Below, in pieces: positions 24,982-33,578 of a stretch of 64,000 bases of DNA. Under the pieces are notes generated by a model. It saw nothing but the letters and a program-made list of their open reading frames with translations, made no database searches and was not told the DNA's origin. A program made the translations under genes and the position numbers. Source of the stretch: UMGS363 sp051881815. Its GTDB lineage: Bacteria; Bacillota; Clostridia; Oscillospirales; Ruminococcaceae. The number at the start of each line of letters is the position of its first letter. Within the stretch, counting starts at the first letter, position 1. The stretch is taken from positions 26,972 to 90,971 of the forward strand of contig JBJEQP010000117.1 in the NCBI GenBank assembly GCA_051881815.1, in the 5' to 3' direction.

Positions 24982-27477
24982 TTAACTTGCTCTGTATTGT
25001 TCGGGCTTCCACTCGAGCTGTGGTAAACCGGGTTCCTTATCCTCTGCATCGGGAACGTAGCAGAAAAGACAGTCGTTTACTGCGTTGAAGTCATAGCATA
25101 CGATTGAACCGATAACGCATGGAGTATATCTCGAAGCAATATTGCTTCCGCTTCTGATACACTGATTTCCGTTATACCAGATATCGCCGTTTGATTTTAA
25201 GCCCTTGTCTGATATATTGACAGTTGCATCGGGACCGTAAATATATCCTGCTATGATCGAGGGGTTCTGTGTTGAAAGCTTTGTGCCCGGATCCATATAG
25301 ATCTTTACAGTCGGTGACTTAACAAGCTCATCTCCGCTGCCGAACTTCAGTTCCTTATTGTTCTCAAATTTATACTTGAGGTCATAGTTCCAGATCTTTA
25401 ACATCGGGATCGTTTTATCGAATCCGGAGGCAAGGAAGATATTTACCTTCGGCGAACCGGTTTCACTGCCGACAATAAGCTCGAAGCCATTCATAAAGCC
25501 TGCATTGTTGTCAACATATATGTTTGCGGTTCCGTTTCCGGTGATTGTTATTGTTGAGTTGTTGTATGTTCCCGTAAGAAGAAGCTTTGTAGCGCCGGCA
25601 CCACTATTTGTAACACTGATGGTATCGTTATTTCCGATAGGAGTTGCTCCGGAATAATCGGAGAAGTCGATCTCGGTGAAATTACCATTCTTTCTGTCCT
25701 TTTCATTCGGAGTACCTGCCCATTCACGAGCTGTGATGATATCACCCTCTCTGCCGGCTTCCTGATGATAATATCTGCTGTAATTTGTGGTATCAGTCGG
25801 GATAACTCTCGAAGCGATATATGAGATCGTTCCGCCGACTCCGCGGATAAGTCTCATACCTGTTATTCTTTTGCCGTTCATATAGCAGTTGTCGGGATTG
25901 ATAGCTCCATCTATTCCGCCCATGCCATCGATCTCTGAGTCTAAAGTATACTCTCCGCCTTCAAGAGCATCATATTTTGTTATCCAGCTTCCGCTGTCAT
26001 TATCCCAAACGCTGTAAACACGCTCGCTGGCAGCTGTACCCATTACCTTTGTTTCAAAGGCAGTATTCTTTTCCCTGCCGGCCTGCTTTACAGAAGAGGT
26101 ATCGAAGTTTCCGCCGATGTAAATGCGATCACCGACAGAACCGTTTGAATAGTTGTTGATTCCGGATATTCTGAAATCGCCCGTTACGATAACACTTCCC
26201 GTAACATCCATAGAAAATTCACCCAGATCAAGGTCACCCAATACGATCAGGTCACCGTTGATTTTCAGCTGGGCTGTTCCCGAGCAGATCATATCGCCGT
26301 TTACAACAGCAACCATCTTTTCGGACACCTTTGATGTATCGGTGTAATATCCGATCTCAAAGCTCTGATCCAATAAAAACTGGTCAAAAGTATCCATTGT
26401 AGAATCGTATGTATCAATAAATACGATAGGGATATCTTTATAGTTGTTGCCGCCGGACAGATCCTCGACATATTTATATCCGAAAGGATAAAATGCCGAA
26501 CCGTTACTACGGGAAAGAGCGTTTACATAGATCGCATCCCCGGAATCAACGAATGTGTACTGGTTTGTAGGGATAGTTGTATCCTTTTCGGAGTAAAGAC
26601 CACCGTAAAGAACACCGTCGTTTGCAAGTGTTAAAGAATTCTTTGTTGAAATACCGCCGATTACGGAGGTGTTGTTGGTAGTTGTAGCAGTACCGAATGC
26701 AGCAACCGCATCCTGGAAATAGGACGGATTGTCAACGGTAGAATAGATGCCTATCGCTGTTCCCGTATAACCCTGGAAGGTCGTTGTCGAGGTTACCTTG
26801 ATAGTGATCTTATCCTTTGATCTGGATGATGATTCAATACTTTTCTTATCATCTGTAGAGTTTTCACCATCCTTATGACCGTTAAGAGTTCTTGAAAGAA
26901 CCTCAACCTTGATCGTGGACTTTGTGCCGGGATCTGCGAATTTACCCTGCTTGCGGTCATTTTCGATATTGGGGAAAACTACCTCATATTCGATATAAGG
27001 CTCCTGTGGGTCGTCATAATCGCTTTTCAGGGGTTCATCGTTGAAAACTCCATCGGGATTTACCCAGTAATCGGTGCTGAAGGTTTCCTTTTCCTCATCC
27101 GACATTTTGAGGTAATTCTCGTATGTATCGGCGTGAGCCTTGATCCTATAGAAGTCAAGCTCCATTGCAAGACTCTGTGTATATTTTTCAACATAATCCG
27201 ATCCGTCGGGAGTGAGGTGATCCAACGGTGTTCCGTTCGCGTCAACAGCATAATATACTTCGTCGGAAACCATGGTGCCCATGTAAAGATCCAACGCCGA
27301 TCTTGCGCTGTAATATGCTTGATTCTCTTCAAATTTCGCATAAGTTTTGTTCTGTGCCGTTGTAACAATACTCAAGGTAGCCAAAAGCATTATGATCAGG
27401 ACGAACATAACCGTTACTACCATGATAAGAACAACACCGCTAAGTCTTTTTTTCTTATTGGTGCCAACTTTAGTCAT
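24982..27477 (-). CDS. Large PilX-like pilus-associated protein
   Basis: 831 residues from the ATG at 27477 (MTKVGTNKKKRLSG); a GTG three codons earlier sits too close to the AAAGGG site. N-terminal membrane helix (about 14-38: VVLIMVVTVMFVLIIMLLATL) followed by YYSARSALD, the PilX_N pattern. The long extracellular part is rich in Gly/Asn/Thr/Ser, with beta-helix-like runs of the form NGDLIVLGDLDLG ... GSVIVTGDFRISG. No catalytic motif seen. PilX-type proteins sit in the minor-pilin tip complex and in some species carry adhesins; this one is far longer than classical PilX (~170 residues), so a tip adhesin is possible. Confidence 0.75.
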   Translation of the reverse strand: MTKVGTNKKKRLSGVVLIMVVTVMFVLIIMLLATLSIVTTAQNKTYAKFEENQAYYSARSALDLYMGTMVSDEVYYAVDANGTPLDHLTPDGSDYVEKYTQSLAMELDFYRIKAHADTYENYLKMSDEEKETFSTDYWVNPDGVFNDEPLKSDYDDPQEPYIEYEVVFPNIENDRKQGKFADPGTKSTIKVEVLSRTLNGHKDGENSTDDKKSIESSSRSKDKITIKVTSTTTFQGYTGTAIGIYSTVDNPSYFQDAVAAFGTATTTNNTSVIGGISTKNSLTLANDGVLYGGLYSEKDTTIPTNQYTFVDSGDAIYVNALSRSNGSAFYPFGYKYVEDLSGGNNYKDIPIVFIDTYDSTMDTFDQFLLDQSFEIGYYTDTSKVSEKMVAVVNGDMICSGTAQLKINGDLIVLGDLDLGEFSMDVTGSVIVTGDFRISGINNYSNGSVGDRIYIGGNFDTSSVKQAGREKNTAFETKVMGTAASERVYSVWDNDSGSWITKYDALEGGEYTLDSEIDGMGGIDGAINPDNCYMNGKRITGMRLIRGVGGTISYIASRVIPTDTTNYSRYYHQEAGREGDIITAREWAGTPNEKDRKNGNFTEIDFSDYSGATPIGNNDTISVTNSGAGATKLLLTGTYNNSTITITGNGTANIYVDNNAGFMNGFELIVGSETGSPKVNIFLASGFDKTIPMLKIWNYDLKYKFENNKELKFGSGDELVKSPTVKIYMDPGTKLSTQNPSIIAGYIYGPDATVNISDKGLKSNGDIWYNGNQCIRSGSNIASRYTPCVIGSIVCYDFNAVNDCLFCYVPDAEDKEPGLPQLEWKPEQYRAS

Positions 27478-27600
27478 TTTTTCCACCCTTTCTGTAAAAT
27501 TTGCTTGAAAAATAACGCTTCTTTTCTTCTTTAAAATGTTTTCTCTTATATGCCACTTATGCCGATGAAGAAAAACTCTTCATCGGCCGGTGGATTTAGA

Positions 27601-28362
27601 TTACTCTGCTGCCGGTGCTTCTTCTGCCGCAACAAGACTTGGATCAAAAACGAATTCTTCGCTTTCCTCCATAACCTTTTCGACATTGAGCGGATAGATA
27701 GAGTAGATCATAAGTGAAACAGAATTTTCAACCTCTGTTTCATTACTATCCACATCATCTTTCATAAATTCTGTAACGACGATCGTCTTTCCATCTTCCT
27801 TAACAGCGTCGATGAACTTATAAATTCCGGAATAGTCAGTCTTATCCCTGTATTTTACAGTCATTGCTGTTACACCGATCAAGATGCTGTGTCCCTTTCC
27901 CTCACGAACTCTGTTATAAGCATCGTAAACTTCCGGCGGAAGCTCGTTGTAAATATCGCTCTTGATGAAAAGATCACAAGCTGACACATGATCCTTATTT
28001 ACAATATACTCTACAAGATCATCTGCCTCGGTATAGGTTGTTTCCATTCCGATGGTTTCAACATTGTTTCCGAGGATCTCACGAATATACTGTTCGTTGA
28101 GATACGGATCCTGAATGGTCATGAAATATTCCTGGAGTTCTTCAACATCCTGTGCGGAAGCTTTCAGTGAAGCTACGATATCAGGAAGTGTGTTGATCTT
28201 TCCCTCGACCTCTGTCTTTTCGGACTGTTTCGACTCAAGCTTGCGTTTTGCGTTGTTCATAGACTCGAATGTAGGCTTTATGAAAAGGAAAATACCTGCT
28301 ACGATGATAACAATAACGATCGCAACAATGAAAATTACTTTATCTCTGTATGAAAGCTTCAT
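27601..28362 (-). CDS. pilO: PilO-like type IV pilus inner-membrane protein
   Basis: 253 residues. Short cytoplasmic start, one helix (about 9-29), a coiled-coil (about 33-80, rich in Lys/Glu), then an alpha/beta periphery domain: the PilO layout. It is two bases after the PilM-PilN gene, so co-translated with it; PilM/N/O form the alignment complex linking motor to pilus. C-terminal Glu/Ala-rich tail. Confidence 0.78.
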   Translation of the reverse strand: MKLSYRDKVIFIVAIVIVIIVAGIFLFIKPTFESMNNAKRKLESKQSEKTEVEGKINTLPDIVASLKASAQDVEELQEYFMTIQDPYLNEQYIREILGNNVETIGMETTYTEADDLVEYIVNKDHVSACDLFIKSDIYNELPPEVYDAYNRVREGKGHSILIGVTAMTVKYRDKTDYSGIYKFIDAVKEDGKTIVVTEFMKDDVDSNETEVENSVSLMIYSIYPLNVEKVMEESEEFVFDPSLVAAEEAPAAE

Positions 28363-28364
28363 TA

Positions 28365-29885
28365 TTATTCAGCCCCCTCTGTAGTTTCTTCTTCCTGAAC
28401 CTCAGGCTCAACTTCCTTGATATCTATTGAGATAACAAACTTGAACAGCTCTTCATTGGTTTGCTTGTCGTTTCCTAATGAATATCCTGTATATGTTATG
28501 TTGGAGAACGCATCCTGTTCAACGAATTTGGTGACAACATCTGCAGGAGTCTGGTTTTTCTTTGCCTGGCAGCTGATGTCGATATGTCCGCTCTTGAACG
28601 TATAGCTGAGGATCTCTGCGTCTGTGCCCTTGAAGTTCTCCTCGATCGTATCTCTTACCTCGGTGGTGAAAACAGGACGGGAATCAAAGTATCCCTTTGC
28701 TATTCCAAGATCGGTGCGGAAAGCGTTTACGTTATCAAGCTTGAGCTGTGCAGCGTCAACAGCAGCGATCTTCTGTGCTGTTTCGGGGCTGTCGAGCCAT
28801 TCCTGGATAACTGCCGTATCGTCCTCATACTGGCTCTGTACAGCCTTTGCGCCGAGTGTGATGCCGGCAACGAGTGCAACGGAAGCGAGCGCCGCAAGAC
28901 CAACGGTAACTGCAAAGGATGCACCTGCTGCGGAACGTCCCGATGTAGCGTCTGTTTCGATAAGGTTGATTCTTTCGGAGTCCTTGTTGCTTCTGAGCAT
29001 AGCGCCGATAGCGTTTGCATAAGCCTGGAACTCAAAGTTTTCATAGCCGCCGACATTGTTCGGAACGCCGAGGAGGCTTGTTGTGATATCGAGGGATTCA
29101 AGAGCGTTTGTAAGACGGATATACTCTGTTGTATCGCCGTAGAAAACAACGTTCTTGATAGGATTATCGGGATTTCTCGATCTCTGGAACTGGAACATAC
29201 GGGAGATGTTCTCGGTTACGGCTTCGTAGATATAGTCCTCGGAGTTGTCATAGTCAACAGCGTCGATAGATGCGAAACGGGAGAATGTAAGCTGATTGTT
29301 CTCATAGAGATTAAGGCTTACAAAGTTCGGGTCGATCTGAACGAGGAGCATAGGCATCTTTGCCTTCATCTTCGGATCGGAGATGATAAGTCTTGTAATG
29401 GTATTGCAGGCAACGGCTACGGAACGAAGTCCTATGCCGAGCATGGAGAATACCTTTCTGAAGCAGTCAACGACTTCAAACGGGCAGGCTGTTGCAAGTA
29501 TTTTAAGTGCTGCAACGCCGTCTTCCTCGATCTCGCCTGCGATGGTGTAGGAGATCGAATAGTCATCAGCAATACCCATTGTATGCTGCATCTGGTTCTG
29601 AACCATGGAAAGGAGCTGTGTGCCCTTTGCCTTAGGGATATGTAATTCCTTGAATATTACAAGGTTCGAGGAGATACTGATAACAGCTTCCTTATCAGCC
29701 ATCTTCTTGTTTTTGAGTTCCTCGTTGATTATTGTTGCAATTTTAGGTATATCTTTAATATGACCATTAACGATAAGACCTTCTTCGAGATCGATGGTAG
29801 CAGCAGCGGAAACCTTGATCTTGTTGTTTGCTTCTGTACCGCGAATAATTCGAATATGTCTGTCGGTAATATCAAATGAAAGCAT
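28365..29885 (-). CDS. PilM-PilN fusion protein
   Basis: 506 residues from the ATG at 29885 (MLSFDITDRHIRI) with AGGTGA upstream. Residues 1-300 are the actin-like PilM fold (DITDRHIRI, then LLVQIDPNFVSLNLY, ISRMFQF, ANAIGAMLR). RINLIE at 305-310 matches the PilN INLLP-type cytoplasmic motif that normally docks into PilM; then a membrane helix (322-346) and a PilN-like outer domain with a ferredoxin-like end. In most species these are two genes; here docking is made covalent. It lies between pilC and pilO. Confidence 0.8.
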   Translation of the reverse strand: MLSFDITDRHIRIIRGTEANNKIKVSAAATIDLEEGLIVNGHIKDIPKIATIINEELKNKKMADKEAVISISSNLVIFKELHIPKAKGTQLLSMVQNQMQHTMGIADDYSISYTIAGEIEEDGVAALKILATACPFEVVDCFRKVFSMLGIGLRSVAVACNTITRLIISDPKMKAKMPMLLVQIDPNFVSLNLYENNQLTFSRFASIDAVDYDNSEDYIYEAVTENISRMFQFQRSRNPDNPIKNVVFYGDTTEYIRLTNALESLDITTSLLGVPNNVGGYENFEFQAYANAIGAMLRSNKDSERINLIETDATSGRSAAGASFAVTVGLAALASVALVAGITLGAKAVQSQYEDDTAVIQEWLDSPETAQKIAAVDAAQLKLDNVNAFRTDLGIAKGYFDSRPVFTTEVRDTIEENFKGTDAEILSYTFKSGHIDISCQAKKNQTPADVVTKFVEQDAFSNITYTGYSLGNDKQTNEELFKFVISIDIKEVEPEVQEEETTEGAE

Positions 29886-29925
29886 ACTCGTCACCTCACT
29901 GATTTATTATTTTAATTATTTTTTA

Positions 29926-31119
29926 TTACTGGATATTTTCGAACGAACCGTAAAGAGCCGGGAGAATACCTGCAATAACGAAACCGATCGCAGTACCCAT
30001 AAAGATGATCATTACCGGCTCGATCATTCCGACAAGTCGTTCGATAGCGGAGTCTGCTTCATCTTCATAGAATTCAGCGGACTTTGTAAGAATAGTATCG
30101 AGCGCACCCGATTCCTCACCAACGTAGATGATGGAAACGAACATCGACTCAAAAATACCTGTTCTCTGAATGGAAACGGAGAGCTGTTCACCCTGCTTTA
30201 CTTCATCAACAACTGTTTCAAAAGCCTTCTCTATGTAGTCATTGTTGAGGATAGCAGCAGAACGTTCAAGTGCTTCAACCATCGGAATACCCGAAGAATA
30301 AAGTGACGAAAGCGTTCTTGCGAATTTACCGGTATAAACCTTTACGACAAGCTTTCCGAAGCCGGGGCCTTTACATTTCAGCTTATCCCACTTAAAATGC
30401 ACGGACGGAACCTTGAGGGCATACTTTACAACAAAGATAACGCCCAGGATAACACCGACGTAAACATACCAGTAGCCGATAAGGCTGTCAGAGAATGCGA
30501 AGAGCGCACCTGTGATGCCCTTCATGTCCTCTTCTCTCATCATGTCCTTGAAGGTCGGCATGATAAACGTGAAAAGAAGAACAACGATCGCAACGCAAAG
30601 TACGGCAAGGATGATAGGATACATCATCGAGCTTTTGATCTTGTTGTTGAGCTTTGATTCCTTTGCATAGTTGTCTTCAAGTCGTTTTGAAATAACGTCG
30701 AGCGAACCCGAAGCCTCGCCTGCCTGGATCATTGAGATCATGAAGCTCGGGAATGCGCCCTGCTGCATTTTGAGAGCGTCGGAGAAGGACGAACCCTTCT
30801 GAACCTCTTCGTAGATCTCCTGATATATCTGCTTCTGTGCCTTTTTCTCCTGCTCCTTATACAGGATATCAAGTGCCTTGACGAGTGTGAGTCCCGATGT
30901 CAGCATTGCGCTGAGCTGTCTGCAGTCATTGGAGAGCTCTTTTGTCGTGAACTTATGAAGAGTGTTTGTCGTTTTGGAAGAAGCTTCCTTGTAGCTGGAG
31001 CAGAAAAGCCCCTTTTCATGGATCTTTTCCAAAAAGTCATTTACATCCTCAGCCGTCATTCGAGCGTTCTTGACAGTATTGCCCTGAACGTCTGTGGCGG
31101 TGTAGATAAATGTCTTCAT
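29926..31119 (-). CDS. pilC: Type IV pilus platform protein PilC
   Basis: 397 residues of the GspF/PilC family: two homologous T2SSF domains (about 65-190 and 265-390), each with the GE(A/E)SG(S/A)LD motif (QAGEASGSLD and YVGEESGALD), and three membrane helices. N-terminal GYTATDVQGN-type segment is present as YTATDVQGN. It couples PilB/PilT to pilin assembly. First gene of the operon pilC-pilMN-pilO-pilX-pseudopilins. Confidence 0.93.
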   Translation of the reverse strand: MKTFIYTATDVQGNTVKNARMTAEDVNDFLEKIHEKGLFCSSYKEASSKTTNTLHKFTTKELSNDCRQLSAMLTSGLTLVKALDILYKEQEKKAQKQIYQEIYEEVQKGSSFSDALKMQQGAFPSFMISMIQAGEASGSLDVISKRLEDNYAKESKLNNKIKSSMMYPIILAVLCVAIVVLLFTFIMPTFKDMMREEDMKGITGALFAFSDSLIGYWYVYVGVILGVIFVVKYALKVPSVHFKWDKLKCKGPGFGKLVVKVYTGKFARTLSSLYSSGIPMVEALERSAAILNNDYIEKAFETVVDEVKQGEQLSVSIQRTGIFESMFVSIIYVGEESGALDTILTKSAEFYEDEADSAIERLVGMIEPVMIIFMGTAIGFVIAGILPALYGSFENIQ

Positions 31120-31187
31120 ATAGGATTTACACCTCCGGTTGGATAAAAAAGATTTAAGGGCACACCTTGCCCCAAGATACTACCCCT

Positions 31188-31216
31188 ATTATAACATTTT
31201 GGTTACAAATTAGCAA
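31188..31216 (-). promoter_or_regulatory. Promoter of the pilC operon
   Basis: Minus strand TTGCTA (31216-31211), 17-base spacer, extended -10 TGTTATAAT (TATAAT at 31193-31188). About 70 bases upstream of the pilC start. Confidence 0.78.
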
Positions 31217-31516
31217 TATGTTATTTTTAACAAAATGTCTAAAAATATTGTACGTTTATCACAAAGCTTTCAACAACATCCATGCTTTAAGTCTAAAATA
31301 TGTCTTAAATATATATTTATTTCGGTCTAAAATTATACATTCGCTGTATGCGATAAACCAATGATAAAAAGCCTCCGTTATTGCGGCGCAAACAAAATAT
31401 ACGACTCATCTATGCAATTTTACTGCAAAAGTCCTGCATCATACTGTCATTTTGCTTAAATTTTATGTAAAAAAATAATTATTCTATAAAAATTTTGATT
31501 TTTTACCAAAAAGTAC

Positions 31517-31545
31517 TTGCAAATTGGAAACATATAGTGTATAAT
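31517..31545 (+). promoter_or_regulatory. Promoter of gdhA
   Basis: TTGCAA (31517-31522), 17-base spacer, TATAAT (31540-31545). A 5' hairpin GTTCCCC/GGGGAAC (31558-31584) follows at about +6 and may stabilise the mRNA. The rest of 31217-31516 is AT-rich with no gene seen. Confidence 0.85.
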
Positions 31546-31643
31546 GGAAGCTGTAATGTTCCCCGTGGGAAAATATAGGGGAACAAAAAGCTGTGAGTGA
31601 GTTAACAGCGATATATACTATTATTAATGGGAGGAAAACTAAA

Positions 31644-33002
31644 ATGGCATTCAAAAACGCATATCTCCAGAAGGTTTATGAAAAAGTTGAACAGCGCAAC
31701 CCCGGTGAAAAGGAATTCTTACAGGCTGTAAGAGAGGTTCTCGAATCCTTCGAACCCGTTGTTGAAAAGGATAAGTCCTATGAAACAAACGGCATCATCG
31801 ACAGGATCGTTGAACCCGAAAGATTCATCCAGTTCAGAGTTTCATGGGTAGACGACAAGGGCAACGTTCAGGTAAACAGAGGTTACCGCTGCCAGTTCAA
31901 CTCCGCTATCGGACCTTATAAGGGCGGTATCAGACTCCACCCGTCCGTATGTGCATCGGTTATCAAGTTCCTCGGTTTCGAGCAGATCTTCAAGAACAGC
32001 CTTACAGGTCTTCCTATGGGCGGCGGTAAGGGCGGCTCCGACTTCGATCCTAAGGGCAAGTCCGACAGAGAGATCATGGCATTCTGCCAGAGCTTCATGA
32101 CAGAGCTTTCCAAGCACATCGGCGCAGACACCGACGTTCCTGCAGGTGATATCGGCACAGGCGCAAGAGAGATCGGCTATATGTTCGGTCAGTATAAGAG
32201 ACTCCGCAACGAGTTCACAGGCGTTCTCACAGGCAAGGGTCTTTCCTACGGCGGTTCTCTTGCAAGAACAGAAGCAACAGGCTACGGTCTGTGCTACTTC
32301 ACAGATGAAATGCTCAAGTGTATGAAGAACGACAGCTTTAAAGGCAAGACAGTTGTTGTTTCCGGCTCCGGCAACGTTGCTATCTACGCTACAGAGAAGG
32401 CTACAGAGCTCGGCGGCAAGGTAGTTGCACTTTCCGACTCCAACGGCTACATCCACGATCCCGACGGAATCGAGCTCGATCTCGTTAAGCAGATCAAGGA
32501 AGTTGAAAGAGGAAGAATCAAGGAATACGTTGAAAGAACAAGCCACAAGAACGCTACATATACAGAAGGCTGCAAGGGCATCTGGACGATCAAGTGCGAT
32601 ATCGCTCTCCCCTGCGCTACACAGAACGAGCTTGACGGCGAATCCGCTGACATTCTTATCAAGAACGGCGTAATGGCAGTTGCAGAAGGCGCAAATATGC
32701 CTTCCACTCCCGAAGCAATCGAGAAGCTCCAGGCAGCAGGCATTCTCTTCGGACCTGCAAAGGCTGCAAATGCAGGCGGTGTTGCAACATCCGGCCTTGA
32801 AATGTCCCAGAACAGCGAAAGACTTTCATGGACATTTGAAGAGGTTGACGCAAAGCTCAAGAACATCATGATCAACATCTTCCACAACGCATACAACGCT
32901 TCCAAGGAATACGGCCATGAAGGCAACCTCGTAATGGGTGCAAACATCGCAGGCTTCCTCAAGGTTGCAGATGCAATGAAGTGGCAGGGCGTTTCCTACT
33001 AA
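31644..33002 (+). CDS. gdhA: NADP-type glutamate dehydrogenase
   Basis: 452 residues from the ATG at 31644 (MAFKNAYLQKVYEKVEQRNP), preceded by GGGAGG; an in-frame start at 31593 lacks family support. Catalyses 2-oxoglutarate + ammonium + NAD(P)H to glutamate, the main ammonium entry in many gut anaerobes. Motifs: LTGLPMGGGKGGSDFDPKGK (substrate and catalytic Lys), PAGDIGTGAREIGYMFGQYK, LARTEATGYG and a Rossmann GSGNVAIYA with SDSNG (Ser after the acidic residue position, favouring NADP). Codon use is strongly biased (AAG, CTC/CTT, GGC), as for a highly expressed gene. Confidence 0.95.
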   Translation: MAFKNAYLQKVYEKVEQRNPGEKEFLQAVREVLESFEPVVEKDKSYETNGIIDRIVEPERFIQFRVSWVDDKGNVQVNRGYRCQFNSAIGPYKGGIRLHPSVCASVIKFLGFEQIFKNSLTGLPMGGGKGGSDFDPKGKSDREIMAFCQSFMTELSKHIGADTDVPAGDIGTGAREIGYMFGQYKRLRNEFTGVLTGKGLSYGGSLARTEATGYGLCYFTDEMLKCMKNDSFKGKTVVVSGSGNVAIYATEKATELGGKVVALSDSNGYIHDPDGIELDLVKQIKEVERGRIKEYVERTSHKNATYTEGCKGIWTIKCDIALPCATQNELDGESADILIKNGVMAVAEGANMPSTPEAIEKLQAAGILFGPAKAANAGGVATSGLEMSQNSERLSWTFEEVDAKLKNIMINIFHNAYNASKEYGHEGNLVMGANIAGFLKVADAMKWQGVSY

Positions 33003-33004
33003 TA

Positions 33005-33107
33005 ATACTAAAAACCATTTAAACTGTAGACAAAAAATCTGCGCAAAATCCATATACGAGAGATTATTGCTTGATTTTTTGTACAGTTTTTAAATGGTTT
33101 TAAGTAT
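33005..33107. mobile_element. ATACTA-ended MITE, copy 1
   Basis: A 103-bp palindromic element: ATACTAAAAACCATTTAAA at one end and its near-complement at the other, enclosing CAAAAAATCTGCGC / GATTTTTTG. A closely related 101-bp copy is at 51449-51549 and longer relatives at 45419 and 63949. It begins three bases after the gdhA stop codon. Confidence 0.75.
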
Positions 33108-33136
33108 AAAATCGGGAATACCAACACATATATATT

Positions 33137-33169
33137 CAGCCGCACATTGATTTGTGCGGCTGTTTTTTT
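33137..33169 (+). terminator. Rho-independent terminator downstream of gdhA
   Basis: CAGCCGCAC / GTGCGGCTG with an 8-base loop, then TTTTTTT. It lies 135 bases after gdhA because the MITE is inserted before it. Confidence 0.9.
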
Positions 33170-33373
33170 GCGTTTTGGAGCAAATCGTTTTTGCAAATCT
33201 ACTTAAAGTTGATTGTTCATAAAATATACGTTTTGTAAAAGTTACAATACATTTACAATTTGGATAACTCCTTTGTCACTTTGTTCCCAAAAACGCCGTA
33301 AATGTCGGTAAAACCTTGATAAATCGGGATTTTTCATCCTTTCGGGACAATGCGGTGGGAAATAAGATGTTTG

Positions 33374-33402
33374 TTGACTTTTTCTGAAATTTATAGTATA
33401 AT
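33374..33402 (+). promoter_or_regulatory. Promoter of the corC-transglutaminase operon
   Basis: TTGACT (33374-33379), 17-base spacer, TATAAT (33397-33402). Confidence 0.82.
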
Positions 33403-33413
33403 TTATTTAATGT

Positions 33414-33530
33414 CTGCCGTTCTTCGGAATGTCCCCAAACGACATAAGTAAAGGCTTCTCACGAACGGCAGGAATTTCGGAACAAGCTGCTCGGCGGTGC
33501 TTTTTTTTAAAGCGGCCGGTGAACGGCTTT
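33414..33530 (+). other. Structured leader of the corC operon
   Basis: Transcription should begin near 33409, and the RNA then starts with CTGCCGTTC (33414-33422), which pairs with GAACGGCAG (33463-33471) around a 40-base loop. A GC-rich segment followed by TTTTTTTT (about 33488-33510) comes after it. The arrangement (5' fold, then a possible terminator, 50 bases before the gene) resembles an attenuator or riboswitch, but I recognise no known class. Confidence 0.4.
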
Positions 33531-33578
33531 AAAGTCATTTTGCTTTAAAAGCATTTTTCTTTGGAAAGGAAGTCGGTT

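Noticed and set aside
16406..31119. Type II secretion system instead of type IV pili
   Set aside because: PilT, PilM/N/O-type proteins and several major-type pilins are present; no secretin is expected or seen in this Gram-positive context.
31120..31640. Small genes between pilC and gdhA
   Set aside because: Very AT-rich, only short frames without ribosome sites; explained by two divergent promoters.
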